Assembly: GCF_003425685.1 (NCBI RefSeq)
Contig: NZ_QJKM01000018.1
Coordinates: forward strand, 1 to 64,000
DNA: 64,000 nt
Source of the DNA: Rhizobium terrae
GTDB taxonomy: Bacteria > Pseudomonadota > Alphaproteobacteria > Rhizobiales > Rhizobiaceae
Reading direction: 5' to 3'
This document shows, piece after piece, positions 16,739 through 25,877 of this stretch (within the stretch, counting starts at the first letter, position 1; the number at the start of each line of letters is the position of its first letter). Made by a program: the position numbers and the translations under genes. The notes below the pieces were generated by a model, which ran no database searches, was not told the origin of the DNA, and was given only the letters and a program-made list of their open reading frames with translations.

Positions 16739-18133
16739 GTGTACCAGGACAGGAACGGGGATTGGTCGAGCCTCATGAGAGGTCGGCAGGCGGGGATGCT
16801 GGGATTGATCTCGGCGGGTATCGGGCTGCATGCCTTCAACCAGTTCGCCATCGTCGCGGCCCTGCCGCCGGCGGCCGATGAAATCGGCGGCACGGGCTGG
16901 TTCAGCTGGGCCTATACGCTCTATTTCCTCGGCTCGATCGCCGGCGGGACGGGAGCTGCAGCACTCAGGGACCGGCTGGGAGCCCGCGTCGTGCTGCTGC
17001 TCTCGACACTCGTCTTTGCCGCGGGCGGGCTGCTCGCGTTTGCTGCGCCGGCTTTCGGCTGGATCGTCGCCGGTCGGCTTCTGCAGGGTATTGCCGACGG
17101 ATTGATCGTGGCGATCTGCTACAGCCTCATTCCCGCCAATTTTTCGAGCGCGCTGATCGGCAAGGTGTTTGCCGTCGAGGCAATCGTCTGGGCGGTTGCC
17201 GCCCTTGCCGGGCCGCTTGCCGGCGGACTGCTGACGGAAGCCTTTTCCTGGCGGGCCGCCTTCCTCTCCGTCTCCCCTTTCGTGTTGCTGCTTGCGGTCT
17301 TTGCTGTGGCGGCGAAACCGAGGGTGACGGAAGCGGCGCCGGTGCCGCTGTCGCTGCCGACGATCGGGCTCTGCCTTGCCGCCTCCTTCGTCCTGTCGCT
17401 CTCTTCGGTCACGACCGAAGGCATTGTTCAGGCTGTGGCGATCGGAGCGGGCGCCGGGCTTTTCCTGCCGGCGCTGAAGCTCGACGGGCGGATCGGCCCG
17501 AAACTGTTTCCGGCCGGCGCCTTCGGATTGGGATCGGTGCTGGGGCGCGGCTTCTGGGTTCTGCTGCTGATGTCGGCGAGCCATTCCGTCGGCAGCGTCT
17601 ATCTGGCGCTGATGATCCGCTCCGTCTTCGACTTCCGGCCGGCGGTGGTGGGCTATATCGTCGTCATCATGGCGCTGACCTGGAGCGTGGTCGCGGTCCT
17701 TGCGAGCCGGGTTTCGGCGGCGGTGAGGCGGGAGCGGTGGATGCAGGGGGGCCCGCTCTTCCAGTTCGTCGGCTTTCTCTGCCTCGGCGCGGCGTTTGCG
17801 ACCGGATCGATGACCTTGCTGCTGGCGGGCCAGGTGGCGATCGGCACCGGCTTCGGGCTCGCCTGGGCGAATGTCAACCAAGCCGCGATGGAAGCGGCCG
17901 ACCGTGCCGAACGGGACCTGACGAGCGCGCTTCTGCCGACGGTCTCAACCGCCGGATATGCGATCGGCGCCGGGATCTCCGGGATGATCGCCACCGCGAC
18001 CGGGCTGGTAGAGGCGCTCGGGCGGGATGCCGGCGGCGGGCCGGCGCTGTGGCTCTACGGCACGGCGGCAGCCGGTGCGCTGGCGACCTTCCTGCTGGGG
18101 CTCGGCGTCCGGCTGCGGCAGCAGGAAGGCTGA
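16739..18133 (+). CDS. MFS transporter, likely SoxR-controlled efflux
   Basis: 464 residues with about 14 hydrophobic segments and the cytoplasmic-loop motif RDRLGARVVLLLSTLVFAAG. The N-terminus (FNQFAIVAALPPAADEIGG) is typical of drug:H+ antiporters of the DHA2 type. GTG at 16739 is chosen because AAGGGA sits 6 bases before it; ATG at 16775 is in frame. The SoxR-type promoter upstream suggests export of redox-cycling compounds. The substrate is not determinable. Confidence 0.85.
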   Translation: MYQDRNGDWSSLMRGRQAGMLGLISAGIGLHAFNQFAIVAALPPAADEIGGTGWFSWAYTLYFLGSIAGGTGAAALRDRLGARVVLLLSTLVFAAGGLLAFAAPAFGWIVAGRLLQGIADGLIVAICYSLIPANFSSALIGKVFAVEAIVWAVAALAGPLAGGLLTEAFSWRAAFLSVSPFVLLLAVFAVAAKPRVTEAAPVPLSLPTIGLCLAASFVLSLSSVTTEGIVQAVAIGAGAGLFLPALKLDGRIGPKLFPAGAFGLGSVLGRGFWVLLLMSASHSVGSVYLALMIRSVFDFRPAVVGYIVVIMALTWSVVAVLASRVSAAVRRERWMQGGPLFQFVGFLCLGAAFATGSMTLLLAGQVAIGTGFGLAWANVNQAAMEAADRAERDLTSALLPTVSTAGYAIGAGISGMIATATGLVEALGRDAGGGPALWLYGTAAAGALATFLLGLGVRLRQQEG

Positions 18134-18280
18134 AACGCCCGCAATGCCGAAACGCCCTATGCCGAAACGCCTGTCGCACTGAAACGCCCCCAAGGCTGAA
18201 ACGAAAGCGTATTTTTCTTGTTCGGCAGGCGGGGTTCCCCATATTGGGGAAAAGCCCCGCCGAGGCGCAAGGAGACTTCC

Positions 18281-19741
18281 GTGTTCCAGTTCGACAATTC
18301 CTATGCCCGCCTGCCGGAGCGGTTTTTCGCCTCGGTCTATCCCGAGCCCGTCGAGGGGCCGAAGCTCCTGAAGTTCAACGAGGAACTGGCCCGCGAACTG
18401 GGCATCGAGGCGGATTTTTCGGACCCCGCGAGGCTGGCGGCGATCCTGGCCGGCAATGTCGTGCCGCCGGGCGCCATGCCGATCGCCATGGCCTATGCCG
18501 GCCACCAGTTCGGCAATTTCGTGCCGCAGCTCGGCGACGGCCGGGCGATCCTGCTCGGCGAGGTGGTGGACGGCCGCGGCACGCGCCGCGACATCCAGCT
18601 GAAGGGGGCGGGGCCGACGCCCTTTTCTCGGCGCGGCGACGGGCGGGCGGCGCTCGGGCCGGTGCTGCGTGAATATATCGTTTCCGAGGCGATGCATGCG
18701 CTCGGCGTACCCGCGACGCGGGCGCTGGCGGCGGTGGCGACCGGCGAGCCGGTCTATCGCGACCATGTGGAACAGGGGGCCGTCTTCGTGCGGGTGGCCG
18801 CAAGCCATGTGCGGGTCGGCACGTTCCAGTTCTTCGCCGCGCGGGGCGACAACGACGGGGTGAAGCTGCTCGCCGATTACGTGATCGGGCGGCACTATCC
18901 GGAACTCGCCGGGAGCGGAAACCCTTATCACCTGCTGCTGCGGGCGATGGCCCGGCGGCAGGCGGGGCTGATCGCGCAATGGATGGGCATCGGCTTCATC
19001 CACGGCGTGATGAACACCGACAACATGACGATCTCCGGCGAGACGATCGATTTCGGCCCCTGCGCCTTTCTCGATGAATATAATCCTATGAAAGTGTTTT
19101 CCTCGATCGACGAGATGGGGCGCTACGCCTATCGCAACCAGCCGGGCATCGGCCAATGGAACATCGCGCGGCTGGCGGAATGCCTGCTGCCGCTGCTCGA
19201 CAGCGACGAGGACAAGGCGGTGGACATGGCGAACGCGGTGCTGAAGGAGTTCGGCGAACGGTTCCAGAAAGCCTGGCTCGGTGTGTTCCAGTCGAAGATC
19301 GGGCTTGCGCTCGAGGCGGACGGCGACGGCGAACTGGTGCAGGAATTGCTGGCGGCCATGCACGAGGGGGAGGCGGATTTCACGCTCGCCTTCCGGCGGC
19401 TGGCCGATGCCGCCGAAGGGCGCGACGACGGTTTTCTCGCCTGTTTCAAGGCGCCGGCCAGGCCCCGCGAATGGCTCGACCGGTGGCGCGAAAGGCTGGC
19501 GGAAGAGGCATTGTCCGCGGAGGCGAGGGCGGCCGCCATGCGGCGCTGCAACCCGGCCGTCATTCCCCGCAATCACCGCGTCGAAGAGGCGATCGCCTCG
19601 GCCAATTACGGAGATTTCAGCGTTTTCGAGCGGCTGCTGGAGGCACTGGAGAAACCCTTCGAGGAGCGGCCAGACTTTGCCGAGTTCATGACGCCGCCAA
19701 CCCCCGAGGAACGCGTGATGCGGACGTTCTGCGGGACGTGA
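18281..19741 (+). CDS. selO: SelO-family protein adenylyltransferase (YdiU/UPF0061)
   Basis: 486 residues starting VFQFDNSYARLPERFFASVYPEPV. Blocks GHQFGNFVPQLGDGRAILLGE, LKGAGPTPFSRRGDGRAALG and GVMNTDNMTISGETIDFGPC are diagnostic of SelO. SelO is a pseudokinase that transfers AMP to Ser, Thr or Tyr of proteins, linked in bacteria to redox homeostasis. GTG at 18281 has AAGGAG 6 bases upstream; the frame stays open to 18218. The bacterial enzyme here has no selenocysteine codon. Confidence 0.93.
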   Translation: MFQFDNSYARLPERFFASVYPEPVEGPKLLKFNEELARELGIEADFSDPARLAAILAGNVVPPGAMPIAMAYAGHQFGNFVPQLGDGRAILLGEVVDGRGTRRDIQLKGAGPTPFSRRGDGRAALGPVLREYIVSEAMHALGVPATRALAAVATGEPVYRDHVEQGAVFVRVAASHVRVGTFQFFAARGDNDGVKLLADYVIGRHYPELAGSGNPYHLLLRAMARRQAGLIAQWMGIGFIHGVMNTDNMTISGETIDFGPCAFLDEYNPMKVFSSIDEMGRYAYRNQPGIGQWNIARLAECLLPLLDSDEDKAVDMANAVLKEFGERFQKAWLGVFQSKIGLALEADGDGELVQELLAAMHEGEADFTLAFRRLADAAEGRDDGFLACFKAPARPREWLDRWRERLAEEALSAEARAAAMRRCNPAVIPRNHRVEEAIASANYGDFSVFERLLEALEKPFEERPDFAEFMTPPTPEERVMRTFCGT

Positions 19742-19782
19742 CGGTTCGCAATTAGCAACTGCCACCAACTCGTAGCCGGGGC

Positions 19783-20082
19783 TCAACACTTCGGGCTGAA
19801 ACCGCCCATATCATCATTCCTCGCGGCATCGGCTGTGCGTGTTGGCCGAGAAATGCTATAGTCATTCCGTTCATAGGTCGCGCGAAGTGTCTGAGCTGGC
19901 CGACTACCGTTCAAGAGTTTGTTGAGTTCAGCGGTACGGGATCTGGATAGCCCGACTTTTTCAGCAAACCGCGGCCATCGGTCCACGGCCATTCGCACTT
20001 GCTCTATAACATCCTTGGCATCTTGATCCGAGATCGAAGCTCCTCTGGCGACCGCCAAGAGGTGAGGCATTCCAGAAATCAT
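19783..20082 (-). pseudogene. C-terminal remnant of a HipA-type toxin kinase
   Basis: 99 codons remain. The segment DVIEQVRMAVDRWPRFAEKVGLS resembles the C-terminal helices of HipA family kinases. The kinase core and the HipB partner are missing, and the upstream end abuts a transposase fragment, so this looks like a truncated relic. The match rests on one motif and is tentative. Confidence 0.45.
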
Positions 20083-20339
20083 ACAAGGCCTTCTGCGTCA
20101 TCCGCTGGCCGAGACGGAGGGACGGCCGACCTGCGCCCGCTGCTCGCGCGACCTGCTGGGAGATCCGGCGTCAGCGCTTCAAGTGCAAGGCCTGCCGCCG
20201 CGAATTCTCGATGACCACCGGGACGGTCTTCGCCTTCCGCAAGATGAGCTTCCAGGACATCCCGGCGGCCCTCTGGTTCTCGGTGAACGGCGTCAAGGGT
20301 AAGAGCGCCCTAGTGATCCAATGCGCTCAAGCCCCATAG
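20083..20339 (+). pseudogene. IS1595-type transposase fragment
   Basis: In frame ending at 20339 the text KCKACRREFSMTTGTVFAF, then VNGVKGKSAL, matches the N-terminal zinc-ribbon region of ISXO2/IS1595 transposases. The first CxxC (TCARC, 20129-20143) lies in a different frame from the second (KCKAC, 20181-20195), so a frameshift separates them. The DDE catalytic domain is absent. No terminal inverted repeats were seen. Confidence 0.7.
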
Positions 20340-20370
20340 AGTCTGGTGGCAGTTGCTACCGCGTGACGGT

Positions 20371-21255
20371 TCACCCGATCGCCGTCACCTCCGCGCCCTG
20401 CGAGCGGAGATCGTCGAAAATGCCGTAAGGGTCGGACATGAGGCCGACCGGCATGATGACGAAGGCGCTTGTCCCCTCCGGCAGTCTGGTTATGCGTTCG
20501 ACGAAAAGCGCGTGCAGCCGGTCGATATCCATGAAATCGGTCGGGGTCAGGATGCCCTTCGCGGTGATTTCGGCGCCGAGACGGGCAAGCTCCCCGCTTT
20601 TCCGTTGCTTGTAGAGCGTGTCCATATGGGCGCCGATCGGGCCGATGCGCCGGCGCAGGTCGAGAAGATGGGTGATTGCGACAGCGCCGACAGAATTGAC
20701 CGTTTCGGCATCCAGCGGCTTCTGCGCCGCCTTGATTTCCTCATCCGAGGCGAGCGTCTTGACGTCGCGGCCTGCGGCGACCGCGTAATTAGCGAGCGCA
20801 TAACCGATGCTCGGCTCCTCGGGCGAATAGCCCTGCTGGCCTTCGCCGAGCAGCAGGATGCTTGCCGCAAAACCGGGGATCTTCTCGATGTCGTCCTTCG
20901 CCGGCGAAGTGGTGAGGATGGCCGCAAGATCCTCCCGATAGGGCGGCGGCAGGGTGGGAAGGACCGGTTTCAGCTCGCTATTCCGGAACGTGGTGTTCGC
21001 GAGGGTGAGGCTCGGGTTCATGTCGATCAGGACCCGTTTCGTCGCGTCGATCAGCTTTTTCCCTTCCGCGGTCATTTCGGGGAGGAAAGTGGCGCGGGTG
21101 CGGGCGTAACCGAAGAAAATCAGGTCCCGCGCCGGCAGGCGCGCGCGCCAGAAAACCGCATGTTCCAGATCCGCGGCGAAGGCGGGACGGAGAGTGGGCA
21201 GGCCGGCCAGGGACAGGAGGCTGAGGGTCGCGAACCGGCGTCGGGTGATCTGCAT
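20371..21255 (-). CDS. Tat-exported protein, possibly TraB/GumN-like
   Basis: 294 residues from ATG at 21255. The N-terminus MQITRRRFATLSLLSLAG carries a twin-arginine signal. The mature part is a soluble alpha/beta protein with FWRARLPARDLIFFGYARTRATF near the start. The layout faintly resembles TraB/GumN proteins, but no catalytic motif was confirmed. It is probably periplasmic. The frame extends upstream to 21378 without a signal at that end. Confidence 0.6.
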   Translation of the reverse strand: MQITRRRFATLSLLSLAGLPTLRPAFAADLEHAVFWRARLPARDLIFFGYARTRATFLPEMTAEGKKLIDATKRVLIDMNPSLTLANTTFRNSELKPVLPTLPPPYREDLAAILTTSPAKDDIEKIPGFAASILLLGEGQQGYSPEEPSIGYALANYAVAAGRDVKTLASDEEIKAAQKPLDAETVNSVGAVAITHLLDLRRRIGPIGAHMDTLYKQRKSGELARLGAEITAKGILTPTDFMDIDRLHALFVERITRLPEGTSAFVIMPVGLMSDPYGIFDDLRSQGAEVTAIG

Positions 21256-21695
21256 TACGGCCTCCCATATGCCGTCAGGCCCCTGCCGCGACAGCGCCAA
21301 CATGATCGCCCTCTCAACTGCGGCGGGAGAGATTTGTTCCGGCGGCCGGAAGGCGGATGGATCGGGAAATGCATCCAAATAGGAAAATAATCCTTGACGG
21401 CGTGACGATGGTTTGGTAAGGTTCTGTCATCGTCGAAGCATTGCGCCGATGGGCGTGCCGCGCTCCACAAGCAGGGCTGGGTGGCGCATGCGGGGCGGCT
21501 TGCGGACGTGGGGGGTCAGATGTGCGATTTCGGCTCGGACGGACCGTCGTCAGGCCGTTCGCCCGACCGCCTGGGCGCTTGGTCTGGACGCTGACGGCAC
21601 TGATGCTGGACGGGGAAGGCGAGCCGCGCGTGCGCGGGCGTCTACAGTGTTTCCTGGCGCCGGAGCCGGCGCGGCTCGCGAGGTTCAGGAAGATG
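21256..21695. other. Intergenic region of about 440 bp
   Basis: No gene is supported. It contains a TTGACG (21394) to TAAGGT (21417) promoter-like pair on the plus strand with a 17-base spacer, and the inverted repeat at 21404-21434. Open frames across it have arginine-rich shadow composition. Confidence 0.4.
21404..21434. repeat. Inverted repeat over a promoter-like sequence
   Basis: GACGATG and CATCGTC are exact complements 17 bases apart. The interval includes the promoter-like TAAGGT at 21417-21422. It could be an operator or part of a transcript hairpin. Confidence 0.35.
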
Positions 21696-21824
21696 TCAGC
21701 GCTGGTTTGCCGGCTGCGGCGGTGCGCTGTCGCGGATCTGTTTCCACTCGGATTCCAGACGTTCGGCGACATGCTGGGGGATCGGCTTGGAAGGGGTTAC
21801 CTTGACCGGCTGCTGCATCATCAT
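21696..21824 (-). CDS. Small protein, 42 aa
   Basis: Starts MMMQQPVKVTPSKPIPQHVA, continues ERLESEWKQIRDS, and is hydrophilic. A strong AAGGAG stands just before three consecutive ATG codons (21824, 21821, 21818); the second or third has the best spacing. The ribosome site and AT-rich upstream DNA support translation. The function is unknown. Confidence 0.5.
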   Translation of the reverse strand: MMMQQPVKVTPSKPIPQHVAERLESEWKQIRDSAPPQPANQR

Positions 21825-22269
21825 GATCTCCTTGTTTATTAGAAGGCCGACATGAACGTCGCGCGCTGCCGTTGGTTCCACATCGTTGCGGCAAAGTAAA
21901 TCGGTCTCTAAGGGCTTAAAACGATTTAGTTTTTCTAAACCGATTGAAAGATCGGGATAAATTCCGGAACTGGTGAAGCGGTAACGTTACTGCGGCCGCG
22001 GATGGGCTTGGTCTCCTCATGCGGGGATGGGGCCCTGCCCATTCGGCCTGGCCGGGGAGGTTGCGGATGCAACCGCAAGCGTTGGGTCCGGATATGATCG
22101 AATTGCCGAACCTGCGGGCATTATGGCCATTAACCGCGACGTCTTCTTTGAAATTCTCGGATGCGGCTGACCATCGGCCGGCGGCCGGCGATTTTGTCGC
22201 GCCGCAGCATGAAGATTGAAGCGCGCTGTCGTGCGTGATAGCGAGGCCTGCTCATCGCGCGGAGGTCTC
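21825..22269. other. Intergenic region of about 445 bp between divergent small genes
   Basis: It contains AT-rich promoter-like DNA at 21895-21965, including the TTTAG-N5-CTAAA repeat at 21925-21939. The remainder to 22269 holds no supported gene; open frames on both strands look like shadows. Confidence 0.4.
21925..21939. promoter_or_regulatory. TTTAG-N5-CTAAA inverted repeat
   Basis: A 5-bp inverted repeat around TTTTT, about 100 bp upstream of the 42-residue gene. It faintly resembles the rhizobial Irr iron-control element (TTTAGAA/TTCTAAA), but only half of that consensus is present. Confidence 0.25.
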
Positions 22270-22587
22270 ATGATACGCCATATCGTATTTTTCACGGCGA
22301 AGCCCGAGAACATTGACAGGGTGCGGGCCGGGCTTTCCCTGCTGACCGAAAACCCGCATGCAGCGGTGCTGGAGATCGGCACCAACATGAAGACCGACCT
22401 GTTCGGCAACGAGGTCGACTTTGTCGTCTACGGCGAATTCGAGGACGAGGCGGCGCTTGCCGCCTACAAGGCGCATCCGGTCTATCGGCAATCGATCAAC
22501 ATCGTCCGGCCAGTCCGAGAGATGCGGATCGCTGCCGACTACGATTGTACGACGGCAGCGAAAACTGTCTTCCCGCTCGTTCGGTGA
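22270..22587 (+). CDS. Dabb-type stress-responsive A/B barrel protein
   Basis: 105 residues beginning MIRHIVFFTAKPENIDRV, with LFGNEVDFVVYGEFEDEAAL and AYKAHPVYRQSINIVRPV. This is the dimeric alpha/beta barrel (Dabb) pattern, including the conserved His near the start and the HPVY block. Members vary in role, so no reaction can be assigned. GGAGG precedes the ATG. Confidence 0.85.
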   Translation: MIRHIVFFTAKPENIDRVRAGLSLLTENPHAAVLEIGTNMKTDLFGNEVDFVVYGEFEDEAALAAYKAHPVYRQSINIVRPVREMRIAADYDCTTAAKTVFPLVR

Positions 22588-23285
22588 CCGGCGGCCTTAG
22601 CGGCCCGCACGGGCGAAGACGCTGCTGTCGGGCAGACCTATCGCCGCGAAAGGATATACAGACAATGAAATCTGTGTCCCACCTTCCGTAATTGCCGCGC
22701 GAGAGCGAAAGGCCGTGACCGCAGAAGCCCGTGGCCGAGAAGCGAAAAACCGTGCGGCGCGTGACATTGCGCTGGCGCCCGGTGTGCCAACCGATGCTGA
22801 GGCATTCTTGCGACAAGATTTATACCAATTACTGAGAAGCGCCTCCGTCTTCTATTGCCTCACAATACTGTCGTTGATCGCCCGTACCTCCGCGAGTTTT
22901 TCCGTTTGGCTCTCGAATGCACATGGGGAGGGGATCAACCGCGAGGCGGACTTTGACAGGATCGCGGGACTGGCTGCGTAGCGCGAGGAGCTTTCGGCGC
23001 GGGTCGGGAGGGCGACGTTCCCGAGCGCCGAGGAGAAACGCCAGAAGGTCGATTACTGAAAATTTCATGCGGTTGGGTGCTTGTCGGGCGGGCCAGCGAA
23101 GACTTGAAGTAACTTCGGAAGTCGCTTGTTCAACTTGCGAACGAAAGACCGCAAGCGATTCTGAAGCCTGGCGGAAATTGCCTTTGACGATCCCGGACGA
23201 GGCATAAGGAAAGGTATCAGCGGCCGGTTGGATCCGGCCGCGCCCCGTCGGATTATGCGTACATTCTAATCAAGGAAGATTAACA
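22588..23285. other. Intergenic region of about 700 bp, possibly decayed
   Basis: No intact gene is supported. One plus-strand frame reads from about 22715 to a TAG at 22979-22981 and continues to a TGA at 23057-23059, with REELSARVGRATFPSAEEKR after the TAG. This could be a broken phage-type gene, but no family is recognised. The last 100 bp before 23286 are the upstream region of the DUF6107-like gene, including AAGGAAG. Confidence 0.35.
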
Positions 23286-23615
23286 ATGTTTGATCTTAGC
23301 AACGATCCGGGAGTGCTTTTCGGCGTTTGGGCGGCGAAGGTCGCCGGTGCCACAGCGGGGGCCGGTGTTTCGCTGATCTATTTCCTTCCGAAAAGCCGGC
23401 GCGAGGCTGCGAGCCGGTTCCTGACCGGCTTGAGCTGCGGACTGGTCTTCGGCGGCCCGACCGGCCTTTGGCTCGTTGAGCGGCTAGGCATCGGCGGCGA
23501 GCTTTCAGGGCCCGAAGTGATGCTGACAGGCTCCGCCGCGGCGAGCCTTTGCGCCTGGTCGGTGCTCGGCGTGTTGGCGCGGGTGGCGGAGAGATACGGA
23601 AGGCGGGGCGGGTAG
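23286..23615 (+). CDS. DUF6107-like phage-associated membrane protein
   Basis: 109 residues: MFDLSNDPGVLFGVWAAKVA, YFLPKSRREAASRFLTG, then LMLTGSAAASLCAW-type text with three hydrophobic segments. It resembles DUF6107 proteins that sit between portal and prohead-protease genes in rhizobial phage and gene-transfer-agent clusters. Here it is intact but alone, with a good AAGGAAG 9 bases before the ATG. A prohead-protease remnant follows 150 bp downstream. Confidence 0.65.
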   Translation: MFDLSNDPGVLFGVWAAKVAGATAGAGVSLIYFLPKSRREAASRFLTGLSCGLVFGGPTGLWLVERLGIGGELSGPEVMLTGSAAASLCAWSVLGVLARVAERYGRRGG

Positions 23616-23764
23616 GCTTGCTCCTCGTCCAGCCGCGTGCGCGCGCTGAACGACGGGGCGAGGCAAATGGCTCAACGCGGGCAGGAGTTGGGATGAAGGG
23701 CCTAAATCCAGGATATTGCTGGGGACAATACCAATCGAACGCCTACTGCCGGCCGTGACCAACG

Positions 23765-23953
23765 ATGCGCCCCAATGGGCGCAAATTCACCACTTTGGAA
23801 CTCACGGGCGTTACCGGCGACGGGACCATTTCCGGGTATGCCAGCATCTTCGGCAAGATTGATATCGACCAGAACAGGATCGGGGAACGTGGAGCAAAAA
23901 GGATGGCTCGGGCCGACAAAGCGCGACCCGACGCAGAATTCAACTCGTCATGA
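23765..23953 (+). pseudogene. HK97-type prohead protease N-terminal remnant
   Basis: 62 codons. KFTTLELTGVTGDGTISGYA followed by SIFGKIDIDQNRIGERGA is the N-terminal strand pattern (xGYASxFxxxD) of HK97 prohead proteases. The rest of the protease and the capsid gene are missing. Its position after a DUF6107-like gene matches the intact gene order in rhizobial head clusters. Confidence 0.6.
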
Positions 23954-24286
23954 TGGCGAGCTAAACCCACGCTTTCTTGAAAATGGTACCAGCTTGCCGC
24001 CCTGGCCCTCGTCAGTTCGCTTTTCTTTGCGCAGCAGTTGCGGTGAGACATTCCATTGCCGGGCGTTGTCGCCGTGCACTGTCACCGTTTTGCGGTTGCG
24101 ACGAATGACAATTCCGGCCTGCGTTTGGCCGTTATTATCTTCGAACATCACACGCTCGCCGATCGCCAGTTCAAGCAAGGCATGCGTCGTCTTCAACTGA
24201 TGCAGAAAGCGGAGACGATCGACGACCGCATCGTGCAATTCGATCAGCTCGGCTTCATTCAAGACGTCAAGGTCGATCCCGTGCAT
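23948..24286 (-). CDS. Conserved hypothetical protein
   Basis: 112 residues. MHGIDLDVLNEAELIELHDA and VVDRLRFLHQLKT form a helical N-terminus. Then IGERVMFEDNNG, GIVIRRNRKTVTVHGDN and ARQWNVSPQLLRK form an SH3-like beta segment. Similar short proteins occur in rhizobia without a known role. A phage or plasmid origin is possible given the neighbours. Confidence 0.6.
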   Translation of the reverse strand: MHGIDLDVLNEAELIELHDAVVDRLRFLHQLKTTHALLELAIGERVMFEDNNGQTQAGIVIRRNRKTVTVHGDNARQWNVSPQLLRKEKRTDEGQGGKLVPFSRKRGFSSPS

Positions 24287-24448
24287 CTTAAGCCCTCCAT
24301 TCCCGACGATCGTCGCCCCAAAATTCGATCAATGCAACGCGGACCAACAGCTACCCACAACATCATTGGCCCATTGAATCGCGGTGCCGCCACTCATTTT
24401 GCCCCACCTGCCGGTCAAGCACCGGCGGGACCGAAGGTCAGGTCTTTG

Positions 24449-25696
24449 CTAACCGAGATGCGGTTTCGGCGATGAAGGAATCGTCGTCCGGGCATGTGCC
24501 GTCCTGACCAGCGCAACCAGCATTAAGACCAACGCGAGCGAAATCGCCGACAGCACGGCACCGGTGGCAAGGGCTGCGGTGGCACCGAGGCGGTCGAGGA
24601 TGGCCGTGAAGATAACCGGAGCGGCGGCATTCGCAAGATTCTGCGGCAGCGACAGGCGCGCCGACTGCAGACCGAATTCCCGTGCCGAGAAGAGCGACAA
24701 CGGTAGGAGCGCGCGCGCCACCGCAAGCACGCCGGTGCCGAAACTGTAAAGCAGGATGAAGACCACCAGCAGCGAGGTGGATGATGTGACCAGGAGCACG
24801 ACGAGGAAGCTGACCAGCGTCATGCTGGTGCCGACCACGGAGGTGACGAGCGCGTTGCCGCGCCGCCCGAGGACCATGTCAACGAAGCGGGCGGAAACGC
24901 CGATCGCGCCGCGCGCCGAACCGAGCTGTAGGGCAAGTGCCGGCGAGGCGCCCGCCGCCCGCAGCAGCGCCAGCAGTGATGGCGCCAGACCGAAACTGAC
25001 GAAAGAACTGATCGCGGTTGCGGCTGCGACGAGGAAAAAGGCCTTACGCCGCTCAGGCTCAGTGAACGCCACAGGCGCGGTTTCGGCCGCCGCGGCATGT
25101 TCTTGGTTTTCCGCCGGTTTAGGCAGTCCGAAGAGATAGAGCGGCAGGCAGACGAAGATCTGCAGGGCGGCGCACAGGATGAAGGTTAGGCGCCAGCCGA
25201 CGAGGTCGTTCACCGCGGCAAGGACCGGCCAAAAGACGGTAGCCGAAAGCCCGGTAAACAGCATGAGGATGGCGATGACGCGCTTGCCGCCAAGTCCTTC
25301 CCGCTCGACGACGGCGGTATAGGCCGGCGCCGACAGGCCAAGCGCCCCGCCGACGCCGATGACGACCCAGGCGAGCCCGTAGACGAAGAGTTCTTGCGCG
25401 GCAGAAAGCAGCAACAGCCCGGCTGCAAAGATGACCGAGGCGACCGCCATGACGTTTGCCGCGCCGTGGCGGGCCAGCAGGCGGCCTGTCGCCGGACCGG
25501 CAAGCGCGCTCACCAGCATCATGATCGACAGGCCGGAAAAGATCACCTCGTTGGCGAGGCCGAGATCGGGTGCGATGACGCGGCCCATGACGCCGAGCAT
25601 GTCGAAGCTCGTGCCCCAGGAAATAATCTGCGTAACCGCCAGAACGGCGATCGTCCGCGCCGAGCGCGCTGGAAATTGGCGGAGAGGATTCGGCAT
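24449..25696 (-). CDS. MFS transporter
   Basis: 415 residues with 12 predicted membrane segments. The first half has ISWGTSFDMLGVMGRVIAPD and the loop GRLLARHGAANVMAVASV; a central hydrophilic linker lies around KPAENQEHAAAAETAPV. It is a single-gene unit inside an otherwise decayed accessory stretch. The substrate is unknown. Confidence 0.82.
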   Translation of the reverse strand: MPNPLRQFPARSARTIAVLAVTQIISWGTSFDMLGVMGRVIAPDLGLANEVIFSGLSIMMLVSALAGPATGRLLARHGAANVMAVASVIFAAGLLLLSAAQELFVYGLAWVVIGVGGALGLSAPAYTAVVEREGLGGKRVIAILMLFTGLSATVFWPVLAAVNDLVGWRLTFILCAALQIFVCLPLYLFGLPKPAENQEHAAAAETAPVAFTEPERRKAFFLVAAATAISSFVSFGLAPSLLALLRAAGASPALALQLGSARGAIGVSARFVDMVLGRRGNALVTSVVGTSMTLVSFLVVLLVTSSTSLLVVFILLYSFGTGVLAVARALLPLSLFSAREFGLQSARLSLPQNLANAAAPVIFTAILDRLGATAALATGAVLSAISLALVLMLVALVRTAHARTTIPSSPKPHLG

Positions 25697-25877
25697 CGCG
25701 AGAACGGCAAAAGAGTGCGGGGTGTCGCGGGTCTAGCATCCGGGCCCGCATCGCGGAAGCGGCGATCGGAATTTATAAGGATTTGAAAATGGTGGCGCAG
25801 AAGGGCAAGGACCTTCCCTGAACGTCAACAACAGCGGCGCGTTCGCGATCCTCACGGGGAGGTCGAACATAGGCGGT

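Noticed and set aside
15899..17881. 660-codon minus-strand frame running from the porin gene through the MFS gene
   Set aside because: Only the last 211 codons have a signal peptide and barrel features. The upstream part is antisense to a clear MFS gene and is Arg/Asp/Gln-rich, as expected of a shadow frame.
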